From assembly GCA_050084985.1 (NCBI GenBank), contig JBITNC010000002.1, forward strand, positions 18,662,001 through 18,726,000: 64,000 nucleotides of DNA, given 5' to 3'. Position numbers and translations under genes: made by a program. Each line of letters opens with the position of its first letter. The stretch's first letter is position 1. Below, piece by piece: positions 11,547 to 22,429 of this stretch. This DNA comes from Nageia nagi (taxonomy: Eukaryota; Pinophyta). The notes beneath the pieces are model-generated. The model did not search any database and had not been told where the DNA came from. It was given only the letters and a program-made list of their open reading frames with translations.

Positions 11547-12738
11547 CTATTCAAATATGACAGTAGGAAGAATAATTTCAAAGCAAATGAGAAATCTTTC
11601 AGGCTGAACTGAGAAAGTACCAATGCCTTTCATTGGAGATGTCTTTGTCATAAGTGTTATGCTGAGAATGATATGTTAGCTGAAGTGCTTTTGCTTGATG
11701 GACAGAAACGATTAAAACCAAGTTGTATTGAGTATAATATCAAGAAAGCACAGATGGCATGTTAGTGAAGCGTTTCAATTAAATAACGAAGTATGACCTA
11801 CGCCAGAAACTCAATGCCCACATTAAAAAAATGCACCAACCGGTCCCGCGAAAAATGCAGCACCCCCAAAAATGCAAATGCCCCTCGCCAGTAGCTAGAA
11901 AATGCAAAATGCCCCTCCCCAATAGCTAGCTCTTTCACCAATATTCTATGCATTCCCAAATCCTATATTTTAGAGATAATTGATGTTGCATTCCATAAAT
12001 CTTATTATTTTTCAGAAAGCAGGCAGTGCAGATTTTTTTGGAGATGAAACTCTCCCACGCTCGTGTGTAGATATCTATGTGGTTGACGTCAATGAAGCAA
12101 CATGAATCACTACAAAACGAATATTGTGACTAGTTTCTTATCAAGGAGGATTTATATTATATGGTTAACACACTTGAAGAGGAGTTGGGTAGGCTTGGTT
12201 TCAAAATGAAGTAATATCAATATTGTTTTTTTTGATAGGTGCTAAAGTCAAGCAAACTAAGATGTATTAATGGTTGAAAGTTTTCTATTTTAATTTTTAA
12301 CCAGTAATTTATAGAGTTTAGGAGTATCTGGGATACAATAAGGATTATTGTACTATGATTAAATATGTTTATATGTTATTTTTGCATTTTAGAGTGTATT
12401 TTTATGGAATCTAATTTTTTTATTATTGCATTAAACAATATAAGATACATCTATGATTAAGGGGAAGTTTTTAAAAATTTCTTGTTTTATGGTTGGATGT
12501 GTTAGTTTTCAATTATTGTTGTTACTTAAATGTGTTTGTCTCAAATCATATATGATGGGCGTTCATGATTGGATGAATGTGTCCGTAATCATGATGGTGG
12601 TAAATAGATGTATTTTTGTCTATATACATCCTGATAGATGTGTTCATCTCTATCCAATCTTTTTTGTGGTTTAATAATAGTAGATGTGTTATTCCATAGC
12701 ATAGATCATATGTAAATATGTGTTTGTTTGAAATATCA

Positions 12739-12749
12739 AGTGTAAGGAG
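12739..12749 (+). promoter_or_regulatory. Polypurine tract of the compact element
   Basis: AGTGTAAGGAG lies directly upstream of the right LTR, the position where plus-strand synthesis is primed. Confidence 0.6.
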
Positions 12750-12933
12750 TGCTAGAATATTAAGCTTGACAGTTTCTCATGTGTAGTTGATTCTAAGTAG
12801 TTACAATCACTAGTTGAGGAGTTAGGAGTGGATAGTTACTAAAACTACAATCACTATTCTATTGTTCATGTATTTATATTTGTATACTCTAATGGAAGAA
12901 TTTCTCTTTTGGGCCCTTATATATTTGCCATCA
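12750..12933 (+). repeat. Right LTR of the compact element
   Basis: 184 bp, begins TGCTAGAATATTAAG and ends GCCATCA. The next five bases, 12,934-12,938, are CTTCT, the right-hand target-site duplication. Confidence 0.8.
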
Positions 12934-12938
12934 CTTCT

Positions 12939-13559
12939 TATTATTAGGAGTTACTATAGATTATGATGACTAAATTATTAAGTTTTGGACCATTTTCTCA
13001 ATTTAGTTTCTAATGGGGGGGGTTAGGTAAACTAGGCTCATTGTGTTTATAGTTGTAACTTCTTAAGGTTAATCATTAATTATGGCTTCTTACTAGCTAA
13101 TTTCAATTGTGTTTAGTTTATATTTGATTTAGTTTTAGAGATGTTGATGCCCAAGTCCATATCGACTTCTATCTAAGCCTCATGTATTGATGGAAAGTTT
13201 TGAGTACTTCAATTCATGAGAAGCTTTATGGGTTATCCTGCTCAACTAAAAATGATATATCCTCTTAATTTTTGAAAATAGATGAAGCACCCTTGGAAAG
13301 AGCCTTTCATACCTCTTGTGATATTCCTAAAATTTCAAATAATGAACAACAAGAAAATGTTGGTATAATATTAAATAAATTGAAAGAATAAAATAGAAAT
13401 AAAAACAATTTAGCAAATTAAATTAACTATCTTTTTTTCACAAGATGGAAATATTGAGATTTTCACCAAATATATTTATAAGTATTCAAACCTAGAAGCT
13501 CAAAGGTCAGTTACTCAAAAGACCTAACCTATAACTCTTTACATTATACTTTTATATCA
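12939..13559. other. AT-rich sequence, nothing recognised
   Basis: Contains an eight-G run at about 13,015. No coding or element signal was recognised. Confidence 0.4.
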
Positions 13560-14170
13560 AATGAGTAAATTACACAAATAAAAATCAATTGATCATGTTA
13601 GGAAAGGTCTCTAACATGATAAGATGTGATAAATATGAATCCACTATTTTTTCAACTTTATTTTCCTTAGAAAAAGTTACATTATGCTTGTTCTTGTCAC
13701 CATTATGATTGTTCACCTCTTTCTTTCTACACTCATTGTTGTAATGATTAAATTTGTTACAATACAAATATAGTACATGAGATTTATCTTGCCTTAGATC
13801 TACATATGCATGATTATGAGTTATGTATATATCTCTTCCAACTACTTTGTGAAAATTACAATTTGTTCATACTTTATGTTTTATATTTCACCTTTTCAAA
13901 AACTTCTTGCACTATCTTTAATGCTCCTTCCTAATGAATCACCATGATGATGATATCCTTTTTTGGCTTTTTTCTTTCTAAAATACATGTTATTTAAATA
14001 TATTCTTAAGAAAAAGACTATCTATCATATTCAAGTTATTTAACCTTTTAGTATGCGTTTGTAAAGAAACCATAATATCTTTAAAATTAAACATTGATAA
14101 ATCTTTATTAAATTTATCAAATACATTCTCTTATACTTTAATAAAACCTTTTAATTAATTTATTCTTCAC
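13560..14170 (-). pseudogene. Copia gag remnant (UBN2-like segment + CCHC knuckle)
   Basis: On the minus strand, 14,160-14,040 gives a broken UBN2-type gag tail with DKFNKDLSMFNFKDIMVSLQ and then THTKRLN. At about 13,770-13,720 comes a zinc knuckle reading YCNKFNHYNNECRKKE. Its first Cys and its Gly are changed; the second Cys, His and last Cys are kept. There are many stops. No protease or integrase follows at lower coordinates, so only the gag part of a Ty1/copia element is left. Confidence 0.65.
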
Positions 14171-15689
14171 AAAATCTTGAAAGTAGAAAAGTTTTTCATT
14201 TTAATACTTCAATATTTACAATACTTTCTATTAAATTAAGAAACTGAGAATTTAAAACACTTCTATTCCCATATAACATTAAAACTTAATTAAAAGCTGA
14301 ACTGAACTCAATCTTTCCTCTAAAAACTATATACAGAACTAAGCAATATCATGAACAAATACATTGAAATTAAACCGCATACTATCACAATAAATTCTGT
14401 TGAGAAAATTTTTCCAAAATTTTATCCTGCAAATAAAAAGTTATAGCTATCCCCAAAGTTATAGCTTTCTTTGAATAAAGTCGGCAAAAAAGAAAAGAAA
14501 AAAAACTGATTAAAACTTTATTGCAAAGCAACATCTATCAAATGTTACTTTCCCTTACATTGCATTTCGCTTACATAGATATTTTTCGAATGCTCATTCT
14601 AGAGATGAGGTCCACCATCACTTTCAGATTATAGTACTGCGATGTTAAGCATAGCCCTATACGTCCTATATTATGATCATCCAAATCTACTGCTTTTTTT
14701 CCTGTTTGCAATTTCCTCATTCTATTTTTCCTCGTAACGACACTTCGCATGAACACCTTCTATATTGTCAGAGATTGATTAGTCGACATTTATTATGCAC
14801 GGAACAACTCCACGTCCCAATTAATATTTTTAATCCAAATTCATTTGTTACTTTTATTATACTTATTTTTCCCATTAATTTTTAGTTTATTATGGATATA
14901 TTTTTAAATATTATAATACTAGTAATTGCAATTTTGTGCAATAGATATCCTAATATTATTAATGGTTTAAATCATAATATTAAAGTAGAAGTATTTTGCT
15001 TGTAAACTTCCTTAATTATTTAAACTAATAATTAAATGAAGTGAAAAATAGTAATTGATAATATTGTTTATAGCAATTGATGTATATCAAATATTTAAAT
15101 CTATAGATAACATTTCATAATTAATTACAATCTTTTTTATGTAGTTGTGTTTAAGTTTATACTTTTTTATGTCCATGGTTAAGAATTTGAATTAATTTTT
15201 TCATGAATTTATATTTTATCATTAACATTTATCTAATAAAGAGGTTTGATGTATTGTAGAGACATTTTACACGATATTTGCATCCCAAAATAAACTTATG
15301 ATTCTATGTTATTTGTAAATCTTATCTAATCAATAATTTTGATATGTTGTAGAGATATCTAAAATGACATTTACATCTCATCCTCTTTTTGTATTATGGT
15401 AGTATATGAGGAATCTTTTATATTTATCTTTCTTAACACCTCCCCCAAGTAATATAAAAATAAACAAATGATAATTTCATAAAGAATTCAATATATTGCA
15501 AAACATAATTAGAACGACGATAATAATTTGATTGTATATAACTATATATTTTTTAATAATGTTTATATATCAATTTAAAGACTTAATTATCATAATTAAA
15601 TACATGTACTTTCTTTATTTTATTTATTCAAAAACCCTATTTACTATCAATAATATTTTACTATTATTTATTATGTTAATATTCAAATC
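14171..15689. other. AT-rich sequence with one GC-balanced island
   Basis: Mostly featureless. Positions 14,560-14,830 have more balanced base composition and open frames on both strands (61 codons minus, 70 plus), but no recognisable domain. Confidence 0.4.
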
Positions 15690-15734
15690 TTGTGGAGTAG
15701 AAGTATCTGGTGGAGTACTCAAATGTGAATCTTG

Positions 15735-16025
15735 TCACATCTTTTTATACCATATTGGTTTATGTGAGTGATCAAGTGCCACACTTAAAACTAGATAATG
15801 ATCATCAAAAATGATGATTGGACCATTATCTAAATCAGGTGGTATTGCAGGTGGACTAGTGGGAGGCTCACTAGTCTCATCAAATATGACATCTCTATTG
15901 ATATGTATCCTCTGAGTAATAGGATACATAAGCATATAGCCTTTGGATTCATCACTATACCTAAGAATAATGCATGTCAAGGACTTATCTTTTGATTTCA
16001 TCCTTGTCTCTTTAGGAATATGCAT
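15735..16025 (-). pseudogene. C1 integrase C-terminus and linker to RT
   Basis: A 96-codon open frame. It carries CIILRYSDESKGYMLMYP and INRDVIFDE, the integrase C-terminal signature of copia Pol. A Pro-rich spacer follows, then HSHKPIWYKKM, which normally leads into the reverse transcriptase. Confidence 0.75.
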
Positions 16026-16029
16026 GTAG

Positions 16030-16599
16030 GTAGTGTGACCAAATATTTAATGATGTCAGGTATATGGTTTCTCACCTGACCATGAGGTGTTATTCATGTA
16101 AGAGATTTTATGGGTACTATACTAAAAAAAATATACAATAGTCCTTACTACATTGACCCATAATATTATACCAAACTTTATATCATTCAACATGCTTCTC
16201 ATTGTTTCCATAATGGTTCAACTTTTTATAACTCAATTTTGTTGATGCATGTATGATGTGGTCATCTATCGCCAAATTTCATGCTTTTTAAAAAAAGTAG
16301 TAAATACCTTTTATGTGTACTCTCCTTCTCGATTTGAGTAGAGTACATGGATGTGATAGTTAGTTTCATTGTCCACATAATATTGAACTCTTCAAAGAAG
16401 ATAGAGGTATGTTCACTTTTATCTCAAATAGTAGATCCAAGTCTTTTCGAAGTAATCATCTAAAACTAACAAGAAGTAGTGATACTTAGTGTAACTAATT
16501 TTTATTGGACCATACAAATTAGAATGGATCACATCCAAATGTCATTTAGAATAATGTATGCTATCCTTAAAAGGAATTCAATGTTGATTTCCTAATATG
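16030..16599 (-). pseudogene. C1 integrase core
   Basis: Segments YFLLVLDDYFEKTWIYYL, YSNREGEY, KSxTIMETMRSML and WVNVVRTIVYF are recognisable in order. They hold relics of the catalytic Asp region and of the normal NRT(I) helix. Stops interrupt each segment. Confidence 0.7.
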
Positions 16600-16900
16600 T
16601 AAGTAGAACAAATAGAGGGAGGGGGAGCAAGATATGGAAGACCATGAACCATATTTCTATGTTGAAAAGTTATGATATAGTTGGGATTCATATGTCCAAA
16701 GAGTGGTGATATCTATGATATGAAATGTGATTGTTTGATTATTAGAGACCACAACATCAAGTAAGAACATCTTCCCAAATCCAATTTCCTTAACCATAAT
16801 TTGAGTGTTTTTGGACTTGTCTCGAATGAGACACCATTTTTCACCATTCAAAGTTTCAAATTCCATTTACAAGTTGTGATCCAACATTTGATCAATAAGT
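16600..16900 (-). pseudogene. C1 pre-integrase (zinc-binding) segment
   Basis: Contains a 69-codon open stretch (16,866-16,657) with CLIRDKSKNT and ending LWTYESQLYHNFST. It corresponds to the region before the HHCC domain of copia integrase, where LWH..GH is usual. The His residues have been lost. Confidence 0.55.
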
Positions 16901-18039
16901 AGGAGATTCATTTTTAGTCATGAAACATACAAGACCTTCTTAATATCACAATTATGCTTCCCAAGATGGATTTACACTTATCCTTTCCCTTCAATGGCAT
17001 AGCCAAAAAATAGTAAGGCTAACCATAGGTGGAATAAACAAGGAGAAAAATTGGAGACCAAAATATATTGTACTGTAGAGGAGTAAAAAATACAAGGCTC
17101 TCTTGGAGCTAACAAAAAAAAATACACGTCTCATATTTTTTTTGTCCCCCCATCATCAAAAAATTTATGCATAGGCATTCTATAATATATACTAAGATAC
17201 AATATTATATTCTTGCTACTTAGTCAAACATAAAATTAAATATAGAATGGCTCTATGCATGCATTCTACTATCCATTCTATAAAAGGACATGCCCTTTCT
17301 ATCTACATGACATTGAATGTTGTAGAAGGTAGAGGAAGTCCATACTATTTCTATCTGCATGACATCTAAAAACCATTAAATGGTTGAAGGTAGATCAACC
17401 ATTTTGTACAAAACATTATTTTTGGTGTTCAAAAATTAATGTCAATAGTTGAGCATTTAATTTTAAGGTAGAAATCCCTTACAAATAACTTTTCAGAGTG
17501 TTAATTTGAGTTTGTATGCAATAGGGATGTCATAGTGTAATAAGACTTGGGTTTAAAATGGTATGTCATCCACCTAAATTAGCAGGTGCAACAAGTTCTA
17601 AATTCAAAGGTAACACATCCTAGATAGAGAGTAAAACATTTCTCAAAGATGAACACAACTTAAAGAGAGAGAAAATGTTAAGTCCTAGAGAACTAACTCT
17701 TGGGGATGGAGAGGATAATAGTGCTTAGGAAGAAGACTAGATAAGACATACCCTATAGTAGGAAGAATCAAGGCCTATAATAATAATGAATTCCTACAAG
17801 GAGATATTGCTAGGGGAGTAATAGAACTGATTTGCAATCACTAAGTCTCATAGTTTGGGAAGTAAGATTAGAAAGGGAACAAAGCTTGGTAACACACAAA
17901 ATGAAAAAGAGATAGAGCCCAAAGATTGGATCGTTAATACCTGGAGTGAAGACAACCCCAAGAAGGGAGTAACACCACTCAGAGCATAGCGATAGAGCCC
18001 AAAGTCTAGAGATTAACATTTTCAATAGGGTATGTCATC

Positions 18040-18399
18040 CCTTAACTGTACTTTACTAGGATAAGATTTCTAATCCAAGGACATAATCCAATCTATTTTA
18101 CCAATCATATGCTTCATAGCACCAAAATCAACATACCAAAGTGGATGTGATGGATGGTTACTCTTGATGGCAAGAGAAAAATCTTCAATTACCTCTTCTT
18201 CTTTATCATCAACAACATTCCCTTCTTGCTTCCTATGGAATATTTTATTCTTTGAGATGGTCCTCCTTACTTGAAATTCTTATCACTTGAGTATCTTTGA
18301 GTGAAAAAATTGTAATAACAATTTTGGATTTCATGCCCTTACTTACAAAAATCATGGCTTGTTGGTTTTTTTGGGAAATTTCTATACATGCTGATATGA
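18040..18399 (-). pseudogene. C1 zinc knuckle and protease remnant
   Basis: A knuckle-like SHDFCK, stop, GHEIQNCYY lies near 18,370-18,320. The aspartic-protease start, LWYVDFGAMKHM, lies near 18,150-18,110. The active-site triad, normally Asp-Ser/Thr-Gly, reads Asp-Phe-Gly, so it could not function. Confidence 0.65.
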
Positions 18400-18965
18400 A
18401 ATCATTTCTTACTCTTATTGTTTGGATTTTTCATGAAATACTTCTTCTTGTTGGAGCATGTTCACCAACTCTTCAAAATTTAGTTTCTATTTTGTGATAT
18501 CCAAGGAGGTTATAAAAATGAGAAATGACTCTTGAAGTGCTCTTAAGATGATGGGTATAAGGATCTTATCTTCAACCTTCTCTCCTAGTACTTGAAGAGA
18601 GAAATGAAGTGTCACAACTTGAAATAGATAAGATTCCAACTTTTCTCCACCTTTAGAATTCAAAGTATGTAACTTTCCATGAAGATGAAAAATATGATTT
18701 TGATTTTTGGACTCAAATACTTGCTACAATTTCTTCTAGCCATCAATAGCATTTTTGGAATCATGTATATGGGGTTGTACATCATTCAAGATTCAAATAA
18801 AAACTATCTTATTTATTTTTTTGTTGCATTGGTCAAATTCATTTTGTCGATCTCCAATAGCTTTTAGATACTCCTTTATCCGTTCAACAATTTTCCAAAC
18901 ACCTTCCAATTCAAGAATGGCTTGAATTTTCATGTTCCATGGTGCATAATTGTACCCTTTCAAGA
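18400..18965 (-). pseudogene. C1 gag (UBN2-type)
   Basis: Begins with KGYNYAPWNMKIQAILELEG and then VWKIVER, the N-terminal signature of copia gag proteins, which form the virus-like particle shell. Later segments contain stops and frame changes. No start codon was fixed. Confidence 0.7.
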
Positions 18966-20100
18966 CTTAAGAGTTATGAAGGAGCAATTTCACAGCATGT
19001 GTTAGTTTTATACACAAATACCAAAAATTATTAACTTTACATAGATTGTATACAAGATATTCTAGGAGTCAAAACCCAAAACTGTGAAATGGAACCCAAT
19101 TTAAGATAAATGGTATTAAATGAAGAATAAAAATTATAATAATCATCTCCTATGATGAGAGAAATTATCCTCTATGTCTACCTCGTAACCACTTTTAAAT
19201 TTTCTCTTGACTACATGTTGTTGGTAACATGTTTCAAATAAATAAAAACTAAGATACCTTTGCTCAACCAATTGATCAAACAACAAAGGAATACTTTCTC
19301 TTAGCACTTACAAGAGCAAATAAAAAAATCATAGCTTGAATTTGAACTCATAAAAGTTTGATAACAAATAAAGACTTAGCATAATTACCCTCAAAATATG
19401 AACTCTATCACCTTTAGGGAGAAAAAATGAAGTTGCAATAATTGTAGCTCCTTTTCTTAGTTAATGGGTGCTCTTTAGCAAGCATCTCTAAATGTAAACA
19501 CATTCAACTAGCAATGATGAGTGGTAGAGATGATGGCACATGTAGTCTTTGTGATGAAAAGATAAAATAAAACATGTACTGGCTAGTTCTATTAAAAGAA
19601 ATGAAAATGATAATCAAGTATATTGCAGAATTGACCCTTGAAAACATTTAACAAATATAAAATACTTTTTTGAATTTAATATTTCTTAGAGGAAGAAAAT
19701 ATTATAAAGCACTTAAGATATGGAAATGTTACTGCTTCAAAATAATTATAGTTAGAAAATCTCCACCTAAAATATCTTTAGAAAAATTCGTATAGTATAG
19801 TTTGTTTATTTGATAAGAGTAAAATGAGCTTATAAGCTAACCCTTAAGCATTATCAATGTATATGCTCCAAATAATGCTTAAGATAGGCAGAATCTCTAA
19901 TGGTTGACTAATATATCTCTTTTCTCCATCACCTAAATTGACAATCAAAGATTTCAATATGATTTAATATACCAATAAATGATTTAATATACCAATAAAA
20001 TTTATTCTTTCTATTATTCATTGGTTTTATAGAAAATTTAAGGTGTGGAACTTCATTAAAAATTAATTGGGCCTTTGAGACTTTATTTCCTATTTTCCTC
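18966..20100. other. AT-rich sequence, nothing firm
   Basis: May include the leader and LTR of element C1, but no primer-binding site or LTR pair was identified. A ~20-bp tandem duplication (GATTTAATATACCAATAAA twice) lies at about 19,960-20,000. Confidence 0.4.
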
Positions 20101-20149
20101 GCTCTTCCTTTTGTATACATATGTAATTCTTCTCATCTAATAGTAGTAG

Positions 20150-20443
20150 GGAGAAAATAGAGTATTTAAGCTCCTTGAAAGATATGATTAATGATAAAGG
20201 AACCTTTTCCTTTTCTCATTTGATTACTTTGAATTCATTTATGTATACTATCTCTGATTCCATCATATTTTATAATTGGTACATATTTTTTCTCTATTAT
20301 AATTTTTACTTTTGTGAAGAGTTTCTTTGTATCTCAAAGGTCATCCAAAGAGATGATTGTGAAGAATCATTGTTCAGTACTTTAAGGCAGTTACACAATC
20401 TAATACAATACATTTGATGTTTGAAGTAAATCCCTGCCTGACA
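20150..20443 (+). repeat. Probable 3' part of an LTR (start unresolved)
   Basis: The sequence ends ...CCTGACA directly before a primer-binding site, as an LTR end should. A TATTTAAG box lies near 20,163, where an LTR promoter could be. No partner LTR was found in the window, and the left boundary is not determined. Confidence 0.45.
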
Positions 20444-20444
20444 T

Positions 20445-20456
20445 TGGTACCAGAGC
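20445..20456 (+). promoter_or_regulatory. Copia-type primer-binding site
   Basis: TGGTACCAGAGC differs by one base from the common plant copia primer-binding sequence (initiator Met-tRNA). It is the best-preserved such site in the window and points rightwards. Confidence 0.75.
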
Positions 20457-21260
20457 CTTGGTGTTTCTCACATCTTACTCCATAGAAACTGCTCAAAAGT
20501 CCATTCACTTTCTGTCCCGCAACTCTACATTCTTGTTTCTCTGAAACGGTATTCCATAATCTCGTGTGTTTGGAGAGACTGTTTGCTGTCTCCTATGAGA
20601 GGAACGAGCTTTGCATGTTCTATCCCAATTTGTAGCAGCTACCCACTTCGCGGAGCACCATCACCTCCTGCCACTTCGAGGAGCGCCACGACCACCAACG
20701 TTGCCTGCCACCTCCCATGCGTGGCAACCTGTTTCCCGTGCGCCTACCTCGAGCTGCCCCTCCTCCTACGCCTACCAACGTGAGACTCGTTTCATCCATT
20801 TTGCCTTACGTTGTTTTGCTCTGCAGGCCGAGACCACCCGACTGTACAACTACAGTGCTACCACAGCGCCACCACCCGACTGATCCAGCACCGTTTTTCA
20901 TCACCATGGTTTCCCACCACCACCTCCCAGAGACTACCTCCCACATGCGCGTCTGCGCCACATCACGGAGCCCTCCAGCCTACGGTGAGCCGACTGTGAC
21001 CCCTCCTCTTCTCCTTCACGCACGCCACTCTACTCTCGCGCTGTTTACCACTTTCAGCTCGCGCGCCCGTTCATTTCAGTCTGCTCGCCCAAAACAACAC
21101 CCGCGCCTCTGTAATGGAACGTGTGACTACGTGCACCATTCAAACGCACCCACGTCAAGCTCCAGCAGTCTGCACCCTGCCGCCCATTATCTGACCAGCT
21201 GACTTGGACCCGCTCCTCAACAGTTTGACCGCCACATCAGCATTCCGACCGCCACCTCAG
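20457..21260 (+). other. GC-rich leader region of an LTR element
   Basis: About 800 bases with strong C-richness on the plus strand, in sharp contrast to the AT-rich surroundings. Several overlapping open frames exist, the longest 161 codons at 20,717-21,202. All are Pro/Ser/Thr/His-rich low-complexity sequence without a domain. The primer-binding site just before it suggests the 5' untranslated leader of an LTR retrotransposon. No gag, protease or later domain follows in this orientation. A captured host fragment is an alternative. Confidence 0.5.
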
Positions 21261-21597
21261 CATTTGGGTCCACAAATTTTGTTAAGTTAACAAATATTTA
21301 ATTTTTTGACAGTTGTACAAAATACAGAGAGGAGTTATAAGGTGTTTTAATGTTTTTTTTTTTTTTTAAAAAAAATTGAGACATTTTTGTTCATATTTTA
21401 CTCAAATTAGCTCTGTTATTGGTCAATTTTTTTGCATTAGTCTACAAGTTTAAGGATGACTGATAAGAGAAAGAGTTATTGGCAAGTCATAAGAATGTAA
21501 TTGGTGAATATGATCTGAATGAGTTTGATAAAATATTTGATGAATTTGGTGTTGAATGTGGTTGGTACACATCTAATCACTATTGAGGCGGAAATAT
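21261..21597. other. AT-rich sequence with T- and A-runs
   Basis: A ~16-base T-run followed by an A-run sits at 21,352-21,375. It may include the 3' LTR of element C2, but no LTR boundary could be fixed. Confidence 0.35.
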
Positions 21598-21821
21598 GTA
21601 GGCAGAGCATTAGTGAAAATATTGGCAAGTTGGTCTTCATACTTACTTAGGTAGAGCGTTAGTGAAAATATTTGCAAGTTGGTCTTCATTCATACTTAGA
21701 TAGAGTGTTAGTGAAAATATCTGCAAGTTGGTCTTCATACTTACTTAGGTAGAGTGTTAGTGAAAATATCTGCAAGTTGGTCTTCATACTTACTTAGGTA
21801 AAGCGTTAGTGAAAATATCTT
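21598..21821 (-). repeat. ~49-bp tandem repeat built from the copia Pol C-terminus
   Basis: About 4.5 head-to-tail units of 49-53 bp (starts near 21,598, 21,651, 21,700, 21,749, 21,798). Each unit, read on the minus strand, encodes YEDQLADIFTN(T/A)LPK and then a stop. That is the very end of copia RNase H. The unit length is not a multiple of three. The frame from RNase H enters the array at DIFTNALPK, directly after RYHFMQ-like residues, so the normal spacer has been lost. Confidence 0.85.
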
Positions 21822-22429
21822 GCATAAAATGATACCATATGTCAATATGCTTGTTGCGGTTGTGAAACACCAAGTTTTTGATCATTGCAATAGTGTTGGT
21901 ATTATCATAGTATATGGAAATGGGCAAGGGAGGGGACAAACCTAAGTATTCAAATAATTGAGCCATATAAATGTCTTGAGTGAAAGTAGAGGAGGAAACC
22001 ATGTATTCTACTTTAGTAGTGGAAAGAGGAATAGTATCTTGCTTCTTGCTGTCCAGATATAAGAGATCCAAAAAATAAGAAAATTTAGCTAAGGGTTTTT
22101 TGTTTTTTTTATCATCAAGAATTATGGATCAATCAACATCTAAATAGGTTGTAAGGATATCAAAATCAAAGGATTTATACCATATACCAAATAATTTGGT
22201 GCCACTAACATACCAAAAGATCCTCTTAGCTACTTTCCAATGAGATTCATATGGTGAGTGCATGAATCGAGCCACAAGGCTAACTGCATACATGATATTG
22301 GGTCAGGTAGCTATAAGATATATGAGACTACAAATAAGTGACTAGTACAAGGTGGCATCCACAAGAGGAGTGTAATCCACCATGAGTTTAGTGCCAAGAA
22401 CTATTGGAGTGTAAATAGGTTTGCAATCC
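21790..22429 (-). pseudogene. C2 RNase H
   Basis: A 93-codon segment (22,071-21,790) has SKKQDTIPLSTTKVEYM, then YYDNTNTIAMIKN and FHNRNKHIDIWYHF, the C-terminal half of copia RNase H. After this the normal spacer is missing and the frame enters the 49-bp tandem array. Confidence 0.85.

Larger units (their letters stand above)
11372..12933 (+). mobile_element. Compact non-autonomous LTR retrotransposon with intact TSDs
   Basis: A complete small LTR element of about 1.56 kb. The two ends are direct repeats that begin TG and end CA (11,372-11,534 and 12,750-12,933). They share ATTACTAAAACTA and further similarity along their length. A copia-type primer-binding site, TGGTATCA, follows the first LTR directly. 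A purine-rich tract, AAGTGTAAGGAG, precedes the second. The element is flanked on both sides by the same five bases, CTTCT, the size expected for an LTR retrotransposon target duplication. The interior of ~1.2 kb has no gag, protease, integrase or reverse transcriptase. It is therefore a TRIM/LARD-like passenger that must have used proteins from another element. The LTRs differ at many positions, so the insertion is not young. Confidence 0.85.
15690..18965 (-). mobile_element. Ty1/copia element C1, decayed, lacks RT and RNase H
   Basis: Running from high to low coordinates, the minus strand shows gag, zinc knuckle, protease, pre-integrase, integrase core and the integrase-RT linker, in the normal copia order. 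The homology ends near 15,690, just after residues WYKKM, where the reverse transcriptase should begin. The 3' half of the element and its LTR are missing. Stops and frameshifts are scattered throughout. A block at 16,960-18,000 between protease and pre-integrase holds no recognised domain and may be a nested insertion. Confidence 0.85.

Noticed and set aside
20445-20456. Possible tRNA gene fragment
   Set aside because: The match is only the 12-base complement of a tRNA 3' end, as expected for an LTR primer-binding site; no cloverleaf around it.
20717-21202. 161-codon Pro/Ser/Thr-rich frame as a gene
   Set aside because: Low-complexity product of C-rich DNA, open in several overlapping frames, and sitting right behind a primer-binding site; a leader is more likely.
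21598-21821. CRISPR-like array
   Set aside because: Units are directly abutting and encode a copia Pol end; there are no unique spacers, and the DNA is eukaryotic.
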